Source: Oscillospiraceae bacterium (GTDB lineage Bacteria > Bacillota > Clostridia > Oscillospirales > Ruminococcaceae). From it: 64,000 nt of DNA. Location of the stretch: contig JALEJQ010000017.1 of NCBI GenBank assembly GCA_022769565.1, positions 60,780 to 124,779 of the forward strand, read 5' to 3'. This document shows, one piece after another, positions 17,820 to 26,238 of the stretch. The notes under the pieces were generated by a model. It was not told the DNA's origin. It searched no databases and saw nothing but the letters and a program-made list of their open reading frames with translations. Made by a program: the position numbers and the translations under genes. Positions within the stretch are counted from its first letter, which is position 1; the number at the start of each line of letters is the position of its first letter.

Positions 17820-19781
17820 TTATCTGAGTTTAGACCCGTTGGGAATATCCTTGTCAACAAAGATAACTCTTGCGTCCTCTCCAACGTCGGCGGCAACTAT
17901 CATTCCACAGCTTTCAACTCCGCAGAGCTTCGCAGGAGCAAGATTTGCAACGACTATGACCTTTTTGCCTATCAGATCTTCGGGAGAATACCACTTGGCA
18001 ATGCCCGATACCACCTGTCTGCCGCCGAAACCGTCGTCAAGCTGCAGCTTAAGGAGCTTCTTCGCCTTGGGTACCTTCTCGCACTCCTTGACCTCGGCAA
18101 CACGCAGGTCTATCTTGCCGAAATCGTCAATGGAGATGGTTTCGGAGATTGGAACAAGTCCTGCCTTGTCCTCGTCCTGCTCCAAAGCAGCCTTTGCAGC
18201 GGCTTCCTGTGCGGCGATAAGGGCGTTGAGCTCGTCAATTTCCTTGTCAACGTCGATTCTCGGGAACAGCACTTCACCCTTCTTGACGGTAACATTCTGA
18301 GGAAGAACGCCGTACCTGCCTGCGTTTTCAAAGGTCACATCTTCGGGCTTTGCACCTATCTGCTCCCACGCCTTGGGCATTGTTGCAGGCATAAATGCGG
18401 AAAGGAGGGTAGTGGTTATTCTGATAGCTTCAAGGAGATTGTACAGAACTGCGGCAAGTCTGGGCTTGTTGGCTTCGTCCTTGGCAAGTATCCAGGGCGC
18501 AGTTTCGTCGATATACTTATTTGCGGCGGAAACTACCTTGAAAATTTCCGCAAGAGCAACGTTGAGCTGTGTATTTTCCACAGCCTCGGCAACGGTATCA
18601 CGGAGAGCAGTCATTTCGGCTATAAGCTCCTCGTCATGCTCGCCGCTCTGCTTGTTTTCGGGAAGTGTTCCGTCAAAATATTTCAGCACCATTGCAACGC
18701 TTCTTGAAATAAGGTTGCCAAGACCGTTTGCAAGGTCGGAATTAATGCGGTTTATCATAATTTCGTTGGAGAAGGAGCTGTCTGCGCCAAGAGCCATTTC
18801 ACGGAGAATATGGTAACGTATAGCGTCTGCACCGTAACGGTCGGCAAGAACAAAGGGGTCTACAACGTTGCCGAGAGATTTGCTCATTTTCTGACCGTTG
18901 AAGGTTATCCAGCCGTGTACTGCAAGGTGCTTGGGCAGAGGCTGTTCAAGAGCCATAAGCATTGCGGGCCAGATGATAGCGTGGAAACGCATAATGTCCT
19001 TTGCGACCATATGAACGTCCGCAGGCCAGTATTTTTCGTAATCATCGTATTTTTCGTTATCAAAGCCGAGAGCGGTGATATAGTTGGAAAGTGCGTCTAT
19101 CCAAACATAAACAACGTGCTTTTCGTCAAAGGAAACAGGGATCCCCCACTTGAAGGACGTTCTCGAAACACAGAGATCCTCAAGACCGGGCTTTATAAAG
19201 TTGTTTACAAGCTCGGTAGCTCTCGTCTTCGGGCGAAGGTAGTCTGTTTCGGTCAGCAGCTTTTCAATTCTGTCGGCAAAGGGGGACATTTTGAAGAAGT
19301 AAGCCTCTTCCTTTGCTTCAACAACGGGTCTGTGGCAGTCGGGGCAGCAGCCGTTCTCGTCAAGCTGTGATTCCGTCCAGAAGCTCTCGCAGGGAGTACA
19401 GTATTTGCCCTTGTACTCGCCCTTGTAGATATATCCTCTGTCGTAAAGCTCCTTAAATATCTTCTGCACCGCTTCAACGTGGTAGTCGTCCGTTGTGCGG
19501 ATATAGCGGTCGTAGCTGATGTCCATACAGCTCCAGAGCTTCTTGAAAATTTCAACTATCTCGTCAACGTACTGCTTGGGTGTAACGCCCTTTTCGGCAG
19601 CCTTCTGTTCGATCTTCTGACCGTGCTCGTCTGTTCCTGTAAGAAACATTACATCATAGCCCTGCATTCTCTTGAAGCGTGCGATAGAGTCGCAGGCAAC
19701 CGTGGTGTAGCAATGTCCGATATGGGGATTGCCCGACGGGTAATATATGGGCGTTGTAATGTAAAAAGGTTTCTTTGACAT
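17820..19781 (-). CDS. metG: Methionyl-tRNA synthetase
   Basis: MSKKPFYITTPIYYPSGNPHIGHCYTTVACD...FLTGTDEHGQKIEQKA...KMSKSLGNVVDP; C-terminal EMAP/Trbp111-like domain. Start corrected to 19781. Confidence 0.96.
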   Translation of the reverse strand: MSKKPFYITTPIYYPSGNPHIGHCYTTVACDSIARFKRMQGYDVMFLTGTDEHGQKIEQKAAEKGVTPKQYVDEIVEIFKKLWSCMDISYDRYIRTTDDYHVEAVQKIFKELYDRGYIYKGEYKGKYCTPCESFWTESQLDENGCCPDCHRPVVEAKEEAYFFKMSPFADRIEKLLTETDYLRPKTRATELVNNFIKPGLEDLCVSRTSFKWGIPVSFDEKHVVYVWIDALSNYITALGFDNEKYDDYEKYWPADVHMVAKDIMRFHAIIWPAMLMALEQPLPKHLAVHGWITFNGQKMSKSLGNVVDPFVLADRYGADAIRYHILREMALGADSSFSNEIMINRINSDLANGLGNLISRSVAMVLKYFDGTLPENKQSGEHDEELIAEMTALRDTVAEAVENTQLNVALAEIFKVVSAANKYIDETAPWILAKDEANKPRLAAVLYNLLEAIRITTTLLSAFMPATMPKAWEQIGAKPEDVTFENAGRYGVLPQNVTVKKGEVLFPRIDVDKEIDELNALIAAQEAAAKAALEQDEDKAGLVPISETISIDDFGKIDLRVAEVKECEKVPKAKKLLKLQLDDGFGGRQVVSGIAKWYSPEDLIGKKVIVVANLAPAKLCGVESCGMIVAADVGEDARVIFVDKDIPNGSKLR

Positions 19782-19847
19782 TTTATATTCCTCCCGAAGG
19801 TTGATTTGCAAAGTATTGGGCAAAACGCCCGAAAAAACTTTTATACT

Positions 19848-19876
19848 ATTATATATTAAAAACCGCTTCTTGTCAA
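19848..19876 (-). promoter_or_regulatory. metG-proximal sigma-A promoter
   Basis: Minus strand TTGACA (plus 19876-19871), 17-nt spacer, TATAAT (plus 19853-19848). Confidence 0.8.
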
Positions 19877-19893
19877 TGACAGGCAAAAACGGG

Positions 19894-19922
19894 CAAAAAA
19901 AATGCAGGACACCGGGTCCTGC
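19894..19922 (-). terminator. Rho-independent terminator between the upstream promoters and metG
   Basis: Minus strand GCAGGAC-CCGGT-GTCCTGC followed by ATTTTTTTT. Confidence 0.85.
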
Positions 19923-20027
19923 GGAAAATAAAATAAGATGAAAAAAATATGTGTAGAACAAAAGAAAGGAGACAACAAAACGGATGTTAAACTTAATAAA
20001 AATAGAATTTAGACGAATTCTAACATC
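19894..20027 (-). ncRNA. Candidate small RNA upstream of metG
   Basis: Own promoter (TTGACG-17-TATAAT, plus 20062-20034), internal paired segments (AGAATT...AATTCT inside GATGTT...AACATC), terminator GCAGGACCCGGTGTCCTGCATTTTTTTT; no credible ORF. Confidence 0.5.
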
Positions 20028-20033
20028 AATCAT

Positions 20034-20062
20034 ATTATAACTCATAAGTTTGCCCCCGTCAA
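20034..20062 (-). promoter_or_regulatory. Sigma-A promoter driving candidate sRNA
   Basis: TTGACG, 17-nt spacer, TATAAT on minus strand. Confidence 0.7.
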
Positions 20063-20198
20063 CAGTTTGTTGCATCGGGAACCAAAGTTTGTATACCTGC
20101 ACAATATCAAGCGCTTTTTATTGTCATTTTTGCAAATTATCGTACAAAATAAAAGGAATAAACTGTCTGAAAAAGGGACAGCCGCCCTTGCAGAAGGC

Positions 20199-20227
20199 AT
20201 TATACCACAGACCTTCGGCTTTGTCAA
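20199..20227 (-). promoter_or_regulatory. Additional upstream sigma-A promoter
   Basis: TTGACA, 17-nt spacer, TATAAT on minus strand. Confidence 0.7.
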
Positions 20228-20480
20228 CCGTAATTTTTTTCAAATCGACAGGATATATTTTCTTTAAAGGGGCAGGATATAACGGGAAGAGCATCCGCCC
20301 CAAAACACCGTCAAAGGAAAAATGACCATACCGAAGAAAAAGCCTATTCTGCGTACTTTGCTAAATAAATCACAATCATTGTAATTAAATTTTAACTTTT
20401 GAATGAAAAAAATTCCGTCTTTTGGTGATAATGCGCAAAAGAAATATTAAATAATCGAAAAAATACGTCAGAATAATGCT

Positions 20481-20508
20481 TTGATTTTCGGGAATACTGT
20501 GTTATAAT
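20481..20508 (+). promoter_or_regulatory. Promoter of first surface-protein gene
   Basis: TTGATT, 16-nt spacer, TATAAT. Confidence 0.65.
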
Positions 20509-20559
20509 AACAGCATAGTCAATTATGATTATAAAATATTTTAATTGGAGGAAACTACA

Positions 20560-20889
20560 ATGAAAATGAAGAAGATTCTTGCTGCTCTCGCAGCTTCCAC
20601 AATGGCAGTAGCAATGCTCGGTCTCACAGTTTCTGCTGAAGGCGAAGAGGCTACAGAAGATACAATTGGTGAAGAAGTTGTTGACGAACCCGAGGACGTT
20701 GTTGACGAGCCCGAGGATGTTGTTGACGAACCCGAGGAAGAATATGTTGAAGAACCCGGCGACGAGCCCGCAGACGAGCCTGCTGACGTTCCTGCTGAGA
20801 ACCCCGGCACAGGCAACTCTCCCATCGCTCTTGCTGTTATCCCCGTTGCTCTCGCTGCTGCTGCAGTAGTTGCAAAGAAGGTTAAGTAA
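20560..20889 (+). CDS. Exported acidic-spacer protein with C-terminal PGTGN-TM-basic sorting-like signal
   Basis: MKMKKILAALAASTMAVAMLGLTVSAEG signal peptide; DEPEDVV repeats; NPGTGNSPIALAVIPVALAAAAVVAKKVK. Confidence 0.8.
   Translation: MKMKKILAALAASTMAVAMLGLTVSAEGEEATEDTIGEEVVDEPEDVVDEPEDVVDEPEEEYVEEPGDEPADEPADVPAENPGTGNSPIALAVIPVALAAAAVVAKKVK
20677..20739 (+). repeat. Three tandem 21-bp coding repeats (VVDEPED)
   Basis: gttgttgacgaacccgaggac / gttgttgacgagcccgaggat / gttgttgacgaacccgaggaa. Confidence 0.9.
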
Positions 20890-21126
20890 GCCTTATTTTA
20901 CCTTTGAAATTTGCCGCCCGGTCTGTTTGCTCCGGGCGGTTTTTTCTTGTGTTAACAAATTGTTAACACAAACCGGCGTAAAAAGTGCTCCAAAGCGCAA
21001 AGTTGCACAATGTAAACGTTATTATTTGTTGCAGAATTAATATAGATTTTTGGAAATCAATAGTGTATAATGTATTTACAATCTTATTAATTTAAGATAC
21101 ATATTTTTATTTGGAGGAATTTTATT

Positions 21127-21768
21127 ATGAAACTCAAGAAGATCATAGCAGCCGTTGCTGCAGCTGCAGTTGCAGTATCCACAATGGCAGTAAACGCTTT
21201 CGCAGCAGATTACACAGCAAAGCTCGGCTTCGCTGACACAGCATGGGCTGCTCAGGACTGGGAAAGCTCCGTTCAGGTAACAGGCGACGGCACATACTCC
21301 ATCGAATCCACCGCTGTTGCAGGTGCTGTTGATTTCGGCGTATTTGTAATCGATATCGAAGGTATGTTTGCAGATAATCCCGAAGCTACAGCTGTTCTTG
21401 ACAGCGTAGAGATCGACGGCGCAGCTATTGATTTCGATGCAGCTAAGATCGTTTACGGCGACATCGAAGAAAAGGGCAACTACAGAATCGAGATCTACAA
21501 CCAGTACGGCACATCTAAGGATGATCCCGGCGTAAACCAGGCTACTCCTATCGCTTCCAGCGTTAAGGTTACATTCACAGTTTCCGGTCTCGGCGGAGCT
21601 GCTGCCGATGCAACAGCTGATGCTCCCGCTGCTGATACAACAGCCGAAGCTCCTGCTTCTGACGCAACAACAACATCCACAGGTACAGGCAACACAACTG
21701 CTGCTGTTATCCTTTCTGTAATGGCTGTTGCAGGCGCTGCTGCTGTTGCTTCCAGAAAGAGAAAGTAA
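21127..21768 (+). CDS. Exported surface protein, CBM-like ectodomain, TGTGN-TM-RKRK tail
   Basis: Signal peptide MKLKKIIAAVAAAAVAVSTMAVNAFA; ADYTAKLGFADTAWAAQDWESSVQVTGDGTYS...; tail TSTGTGNTTAAVILSVMAVAGAAAVASRKRK. Confidence 0.82.
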   Translation: MKLKKIIAAVAAAAVAVSTMAVNAFAADYTAKLGFADTAWAAQDWESSVQVTGDGTYSIESTAVAGAVDFGVFVIDIEGMFADNPEATAVLDSVEIDGAAIDFDAAKIVYGDIEEKGNYRIEIYNQYGTSKDDPGVNQATPIASSVKVTFTVSGLGGAAADATADAPAADTTAEAPASDATTTSTGTGNTTAAVILSVMAVAGAAAVASRKRK

Positions 21769-21985
21769 GCTTTTTACTCAATATCATTCTTTCATATTTA
21801 AGTGAACGTCCCGGATATCCGGGGCGTTTGCTTTTTTATATGTTTTTACCAAAAATATCTTCCGCACATTATGAAAAAAGGTAATTGTAATGGAAAATAA
21901 TTAATGATATAATAATAAACATAAATCAAATGCAAGTCTTTTCCAAAAGAGAAAACGTCTTGCACTAAAAATGGAGGAATTCATT

Positions 21986-22666
21986 ATGAAACTTAAAAAG
22001 ATCGTAGCAGCTATCGCAGCTGCCGCAATTGCAGTATCCACAATGGCTGTAAGCGCTTTTGCAGCAACAGTTGAGATCGACTCCGAGTTCCCCGGAGCAT
22101 GGACTTCTTCCGGCAAGGGCATTACCAAGGCAGAGCTTGAAGCTGTAGGCGGCGATGTTAAGATCGTTCTCACAGTTGAGACCTACAACCCTTACGGTCT
22201 TGCAGACCAGTTCCTTGTAAACCCTATCGACTATGACAACGGCTGGGTCTCTCAGACTATCGAACACTGCACAAGCGACACTATCACAGCTAAGACAGAC
22301 GGCTGGATCTGCGTTCGCGAAGATGATACAACTCTCGAATTCGTTTTCGCTCAGGATGCTATTGCAGCTCTCGGCGACAGCGGCCTTTGCTTCTCCGTTC
22401 AGAACGTTATCGTTAAGTCCGCAGAATACTCTCTCGCAGACGGTCCTCAGGGCGCTCTCAACCTGGTTGACGACGCAGGCGGAAAGGCTTACTGCTTTAC
22501 TTCCGCAGCAGACTCTGCTCCTGCAGCAGATGATACTGCCGAAGCTGCTCCCGCTGCTGACGCAACAACAACTTCCGCAGGCACAGGCAACACAACAGCT
22601 GCTGTTCTGGTTTCCTTAATGACAGTTGCAGGCGCTGCAGCTCTTGCTTCCGGAAAGAGAAAGTAA
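21986..22666 (+). CDS. Exported surface protein paralogue, AGTGN-TM-KRK tail
   Basis: MKLKKIVAAIAAAAIAVSTMAVSAFA...; tail TSAGTGNTTAAVLVSLMTVAGAAALASGKRK; start after GGAGG at 21986. Confidence 0.82.
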   Translation: MKLKKIVAAIAAAAIAVSTMAVSAFAATVEIDSEFPGAWTSSGKGITKAELEAVGGDVKIVLTVETYNPYGLADQFLVNPIDYDNGWVSQTIEHCTSDTITAKTDGWICVREDDTTLEFVFAQDAIAALGDSGLCFSVQNVIVKSAEYSLADGPQGALNLVDDAGGKAYCFTSAADSAPAADDTAEAAPAADATTTSAGTGNTTAAVLVSLMTVAGAAALASGKRK

Positions 22667-22686
22667 TTTTACCCCCAAAAACTTTT

Positions 22687-22725
22687 CCGCTCCCCCGAGA
22701 TTAATGCTCGGGGGAGTTTTTGTTT
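22687..22725 (+). terminator. Terminator
   Basis: CTCCCCCGAG-ATTAATG-CTCGGGGGAG followed by TTTTTGTTTT. Confidence 0.85.
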
Positions 22726-22953
22726 TGTAAAAAACAAGTAAAATTATACGTATTGTTTATGCAACTCCGCTGCGCTACAAATTTTTTAGTACAAAACTGT
22801 TAAAAGTCACAAAAAAGGCACAGAATAATTATTTAATATTGATGTTGTGAAGTGAAAAATAAAATGATATAATTATCTGTGAAAACTGGCGGTATATCTA
22901 AAGGGAGTTCTCCCAAGAAATAATCAAGCCGCTAATAAATGGAGGAAAACAAA

Positions 22954-23712
22954 ATGAATATGAAAAAAGTTATTTCCTGCACAGCAGCTGCTGCTATGAC
23001 ACTTTCCATGATGTCCATCGCTGCAAACGCAGCTGACTGGTCCAAGACAGGCTATGCCGACAACGACCCCACAACAGTTGAGATCGTGTCCACATCTGCT
23101 GACGGCGTTACCTTCACACAGCAGGTTGCAGGCGGAAACTGCAAGGCAAGAATCACCCTTATCGACATCCTTGCTAACGCTGAAGACGTTGCAAAGGTTA
23201 AGAGCGGCACATGGAAGGTTACATACAACGGACTTTCCAGCCTCACAGGCACAGACATCGGCTGGCTCGGCGGCGGATGCTATGCTGCAACATGCAACTC
23301 CACAGGCTTCGGTCTTTCTCCTAACGAGTGGGCTGAAGACGGTACAACAGTTTGGGAAGATACTCAGACAGTAGAAGACGGCTTCAAGTGGCTCCTTCCC
23401 ACACAGGTTCCTGCTGACGCTGCAGAAGCTGAATTCGTATTTATGGATTGGTCCGGTCAGGATCTCGTTGCTAACGGAATCACACTCACAATTTCCGATC
23501 TCCACCTCTATGATGCTGACGGAAATGAGATCGCTCAGAAGGAATATGCAGGTGCTGCTGCAGCTGATACAACTGCTGAAACAACAGAAGCTGCTCCCGC
23601 TGCTGACGCTACAACAACTTCCACAGGCACAGGCAATGCTGCCGCTGCTTCCGTTGCAGCTGTAATGGCTGTTGCAGGCGCTGCTGCTGTTGCTGCAAGA
23701 AAGAGAAAGTAA
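22954..23712 (+). CDS. Exported surface protein paralogue, TGTGN-TM-RKRK tail
   Basis: MNMKKVISCTAAAAMTLSMMSIAANA...; tail TSTGTGNAAAASVAAVMAVAGAAAVAARKRK. Confidence 0.82.
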   Translation: MNMKKVISCTAAAAMTLSMMSIAANAADWSKTGYADNDPTTVEIVSTSADGVTFTQQVAGGNCKARITLIDILANAEDVAKVKSGTWKVTYNGLSSLTGTDIGWLGGGCYAATCNSTGFGLSPNEWAEDGTTVWEDTQTVEDGFKWLLPTQVPADAAEAEFVFMDWSGQDLVANGITLTISDLHLYDADGNEIAQKEYAGAAAADTTAETTEAAPAADATTTSTGTGNAAAASVAAVMAVAGAAAVAARKRK

Positions 23713-23776
23713 GTTATACATAAAGTATAATTTGCCGATATATTTTCAATTAAATTTATATTTGGAGGAAAATAAA

Positions 23777-24598
23777 ATGAATTTCAAGAAGATTATTTCT
23801 GCTGTTGCTGCAGCTGCTGTTGCAGTTTCCGCAATGGCTGTAAGTGCATTTGCTGCAATGCAGTCCGAGACAATCGCTGCTGTTAAGCTTGATTCTAAGT
23901 CAGAAAACGATAAAATGATTCAGTGGCCTATCAATGCTATTTCCGACATCACAAGCATTAATACAATTACAATTGTTGGTACTGCTTCCGTTGCTGACTA
24001 TTGTGGCGGCGGCGGAGCTATCGGCTTCGATTCCACAGATGGATGGAAGCAGGTTGACTTTGCTCTTGATGGCGCAAATGTAACACTTGATTCCGCAACA
24101 GGCGATTTCACAGCTGAATGTGATTTCGGCGGCGCTACTCCCTACTTCGACAAGGAAGATGGCGGTATTATCCAGCTCGGCTGGTGGTGGGGCTCCGGCG
24201 ACCAGACCATGCAGCTCAACGATGTTCTCGTAAACGGCACAAGCGTACTTGGCAAAATAGGTTCCTTCTCTGCTCCTGCAGCAGAAGCTCCTGCTGAAGA
24301 CGAGGCTACAGCTGATGCAGAAACAGACGAAGTTGAAGATACAGCTGATGCAGACGCTGACGTTGTAGACGATGCTGCTGACGATGCTGATGAAGCAGAC
24401 GAAGCTGATGTTGCTGAAGACACTGCTGAAGATGTTGAAGATGACGCTGCTGATGAAGTAGCTGTTGACAACACTGCTGTTGATACAACTGCTGATTCCA
24501 CAACAACACCCGTTCAGACAGGCAACGTTTCTGCTGCTGTTATCCTTTCCGTAATGGCTGTTGCAGGTGCTGCTGCAGTTGCTGCAAAGAGAAAGTAA
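23777..24598 (+). CDS. Exported surface protein paralogue with Asp/Glu/Ala-rich stalk, VQTGN-TM-KRK tail
   Basis: MNFKKIISAVAAAAVAVSAMAVSAFA...; tail TPVQTGNVSAAVILSVMAVAGAAAVAAKRK. Confidence 0.82.
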   Translation: MNFKKIISAVAAAAVAVSAMAVSAFAAMQSETIAAVKLDSKSENDKMIQWPINAISDITSINTITIVGTASVADYCGGGGAIGFDSTDGWKQVDFALDGANVTLDSATGDFTAECDFGGATPYFDKEDGGIIQLGWWWGSGDQTMQLNDVLVNGTSVLGKIGSFSAPAAEAPAEDEATADAETDEVEDTADADADVVDDAADDADEADEADVAEDTAEDVEDDAADEVAVDNTAVDTTADSTTTPVQTGNVSAAVILSVMAVAGAAAVAAKRK

Positions 24599-24630
24599 TC
24601 TCTTAAAAGGTTCTTAACAGAATAATTTAA

Positions 24631-24665
24631 CCGCTCTCCGATTTTCGGGGAGCGGTTTTGTTTTC
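24631..24665 (+). terminator. Terminator at end of surface-protein array
   Basis: CCGCTCTCCGATTTTCGGGGAGCGG followed by TTTTGTTTT. Confidence 0.8.
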
Positions 24666-24684
24666 ATTTTTTTTCATAAAATTA

Positions 24685-24713
24685 TTGCAATTGTATGTAT
24701 AATGTGTTATAAT
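24685..24713 (+). promoter_or_regulatory. Promoter of SPFH operon
   Basis: TTGCAA, 17-nt spacer, TATAAT. Confidence 0.7.
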
Positions 24714-24764
24714 CAAACTTAGGGCGTTTTGCCCCACGGATATTTACCGAAAGGAAATGAAATT

Positions 24765-24893
24765 ATGCTTTTGACCGAAAGCGCAGTAACGGGAAATGTT
24801 TCCGCAAATGTTTATATGATAGTTTTTATCATTGCGGCTGTAGTTATCATAGCTGCCGTGATAATCGGTATCATAGCCAAAAAAAAGAAATAA
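24765..24893 (+). CDS. 42-aa TM microprotein MLLTESAVTGNVSANVYMIVFIIAAVVIIAAVIIGIIAKKKK
   Basis: ATG preceded by gaaagga; TAA at 24891-24893; precedes SPFH gene by 15 nt; below the ORF-track size cut-off. Confidence 0.6.
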   Translation: MLLTESAVTGNVSANVYMIVFIIAAVVIIAAVIIGIIAKKKK

Positions 24894-24908
24894 ACGGAGG
24901 ATAAGATT

Positions 24909-26186
24909 ATGGGTTTAATTAAAGCAGCTGTTTCGTCTGTAGGCGGAGTTTTAAAGGATTCATGGCTTGAAGTCATTGAGCCGGGTTCTATGTCGGACAC
25001 AACTGTCATGGTGAGCGGCGTTAAAATGAAAAACGGCAAGACCGCCAACACCAAGGGCAGCGACAACGTTATTTCAAATGGTTCTGTAATACACGTTTAC
25101 CCCAATATGATGATGCTTCTCGTAGACTGCGGAAAGATCGTGGATTTCTGCGCTCAGGAGGGTTATTACGAGGTATCTATGTCCTCCGCTCCCTCTCTTT
25201 TCAACGGCGAGCTTAGTGAATCTATCAAGGATACCTGGCAGCGTTTCAAGTTCGGCGGCACAGCTTCCTCTTCTCAGAAGGTCTACTACATAAATCTCCA
25301 GGAAATAAAGGGCATCAGGTTCGGTACAAGAAACCCCGTTAACTATTACGACCAGAAGTATGACGCAGAGCTGTTTTTAAGAGCCCACGGCACATACTCC
25401 ATTAAGATTGTTGACCCCCTTAAGTTCTTTAACGAGGCTATTCCCAGAAATGCCGAAAAATGTGACTTCAACGACATAAATGCACAGTACATAGACGAAT
25501 TTATGGACGCTCTCCAGTCTGCCATAAACCAGCTTTCCGCAGACGGTATCTCCATTTCCAACGTTACCTCCAAGAGCCGTGAGCTTTCCAAGTATATGGC
25601 AAGCACCCTTGACGAGGACTGGACCAACCTGAGAGGTATGGAGATATGCTCCGTAGGTATCGCAAGCATTTCTTATGACGAAGAATCCAAGAAGCTCATC
25701 AATATGCGCAACCAGGGCGCTATGCTCAAGGACGCTGCTATCAGAGAAGGCTACGTTCAGGGCAATATTGCCGAGGGACTTAAAGCAGCAGGCTCCAACC
25801 CCAATGGCGCAGCTCAGGCGTTTATGGGCATGGGAATGGGCATGAATGCCGCAGGCGGATTTATGAACGCCGCTTCCCAGACCAACGCACAGCAGATGCA
25901 GATGCAGGCTCAGCAGGCACAGGCACAGGCTCAGGCACAAGCTGCCGCAAACACATGGAAGTGTTCCTGCGGTGCAGAAAACACAGGCAACTTCTGCAAC
26001 AACTGCGGAAACAAAAAGCCGGCTCCTGCAGGCGGTGTTCAGTGGCAGTGCTCCTGCGGAACCGTTAACACAGGCAATTTCTGCAGCAATTGCGGCTCAA
26101 AGAACCCCAACGCAAGCTGGAAATGCTCCTGCGGTGCTGAAAACACAGGCAATTTCTGCAATAACTGCGGCTCAAGAAGACCGTAA
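24909..26186 (+). CDS. SPFH-domain protein (YdjI-like 'virion core' family) with three C-terminal zinc ribbons
   Basis: MGLIKAAVSSVGGVLKDSWLEVIEPGSMSDTTVMVSGVKM...; three copies of WKCSCGAENTGNFCNNCG-type CxC...CxxC. Confidence 0.85.
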   Translation: MGLIKAAVSSVGGVLKDSWLEVIEPGSMSDTTVMVSGVKMKNGKTANTKGSDNVISNGSVIHVYPNMMMLLVDCGKIVDFCAQEGYYEVSMSSAPSLFNGELSESIKDTWQRFKFGGTASSSQKVYYINLQEIKGIRFGTRNPVNYYDQKYDAELFLRAHGTYSIKIVDPLKFFNEAIPRNAEKCDFNDINAQYIDEFMDALQSAINQLSADGISISNVTSKSRELSKYMASTLDEDWTNLRGMEICSVGIASISYDEESKKLINMRNQGAMLKDAAIREGYVQGNIAEGLKAAGSNPNGAAQAFMGMGMGMNAAGGFMNAASQTNAQQMQMQAQQAQAQAQAQAAANTWKCSCGAENTGNFCNNCGNKKPAPAGGVQWQCSCGTVNTGNFCSNCGSKNPNASWKCSCGAENTGNFCNNCGSRRP

Positions 26187-26238
26187 AAGGACTTTGTTCC
26201 GATAAACAACACAAAACTCAGAAAGGAGGGGCATAAAT

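Noticed and set aside
16947-18707. 586-aa plus-strand ORF
   Set aside because: Antisense shadow of tatD and metG, both of which are clear on the minus strand.
19781-20040. T-box or SAM riboswitch upstream of metG
   Set aside because: Looked for the T-box AGGGTGGNACCGCG core and for the SAM-I core on the minus strand; neither found. Left as unclassified sRNA/leader.
20677-20739. Short tandem repeats as a possible CRISPR
   Set aside because: In-frame 21-bp repeats without spacers inside a coding sequence; not CRISPR. No CRISPR array or cas gene seen elsewhere.
22924-23721. 265-aa Cys/Ser-rich minus-strand ORF
   Set aside because: Antisense to the fourth surface protein; Cys/Ser richness is an artefact of the Ala/Thr/Glu-rich sense frame.
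24142-24509. Minus-strand Ser- or Gln-rich ORFs
   Set aside because: Antisense to the Asp/Ala/Glu-rich stalk of the fifth surface protein; low-complexity artefact.
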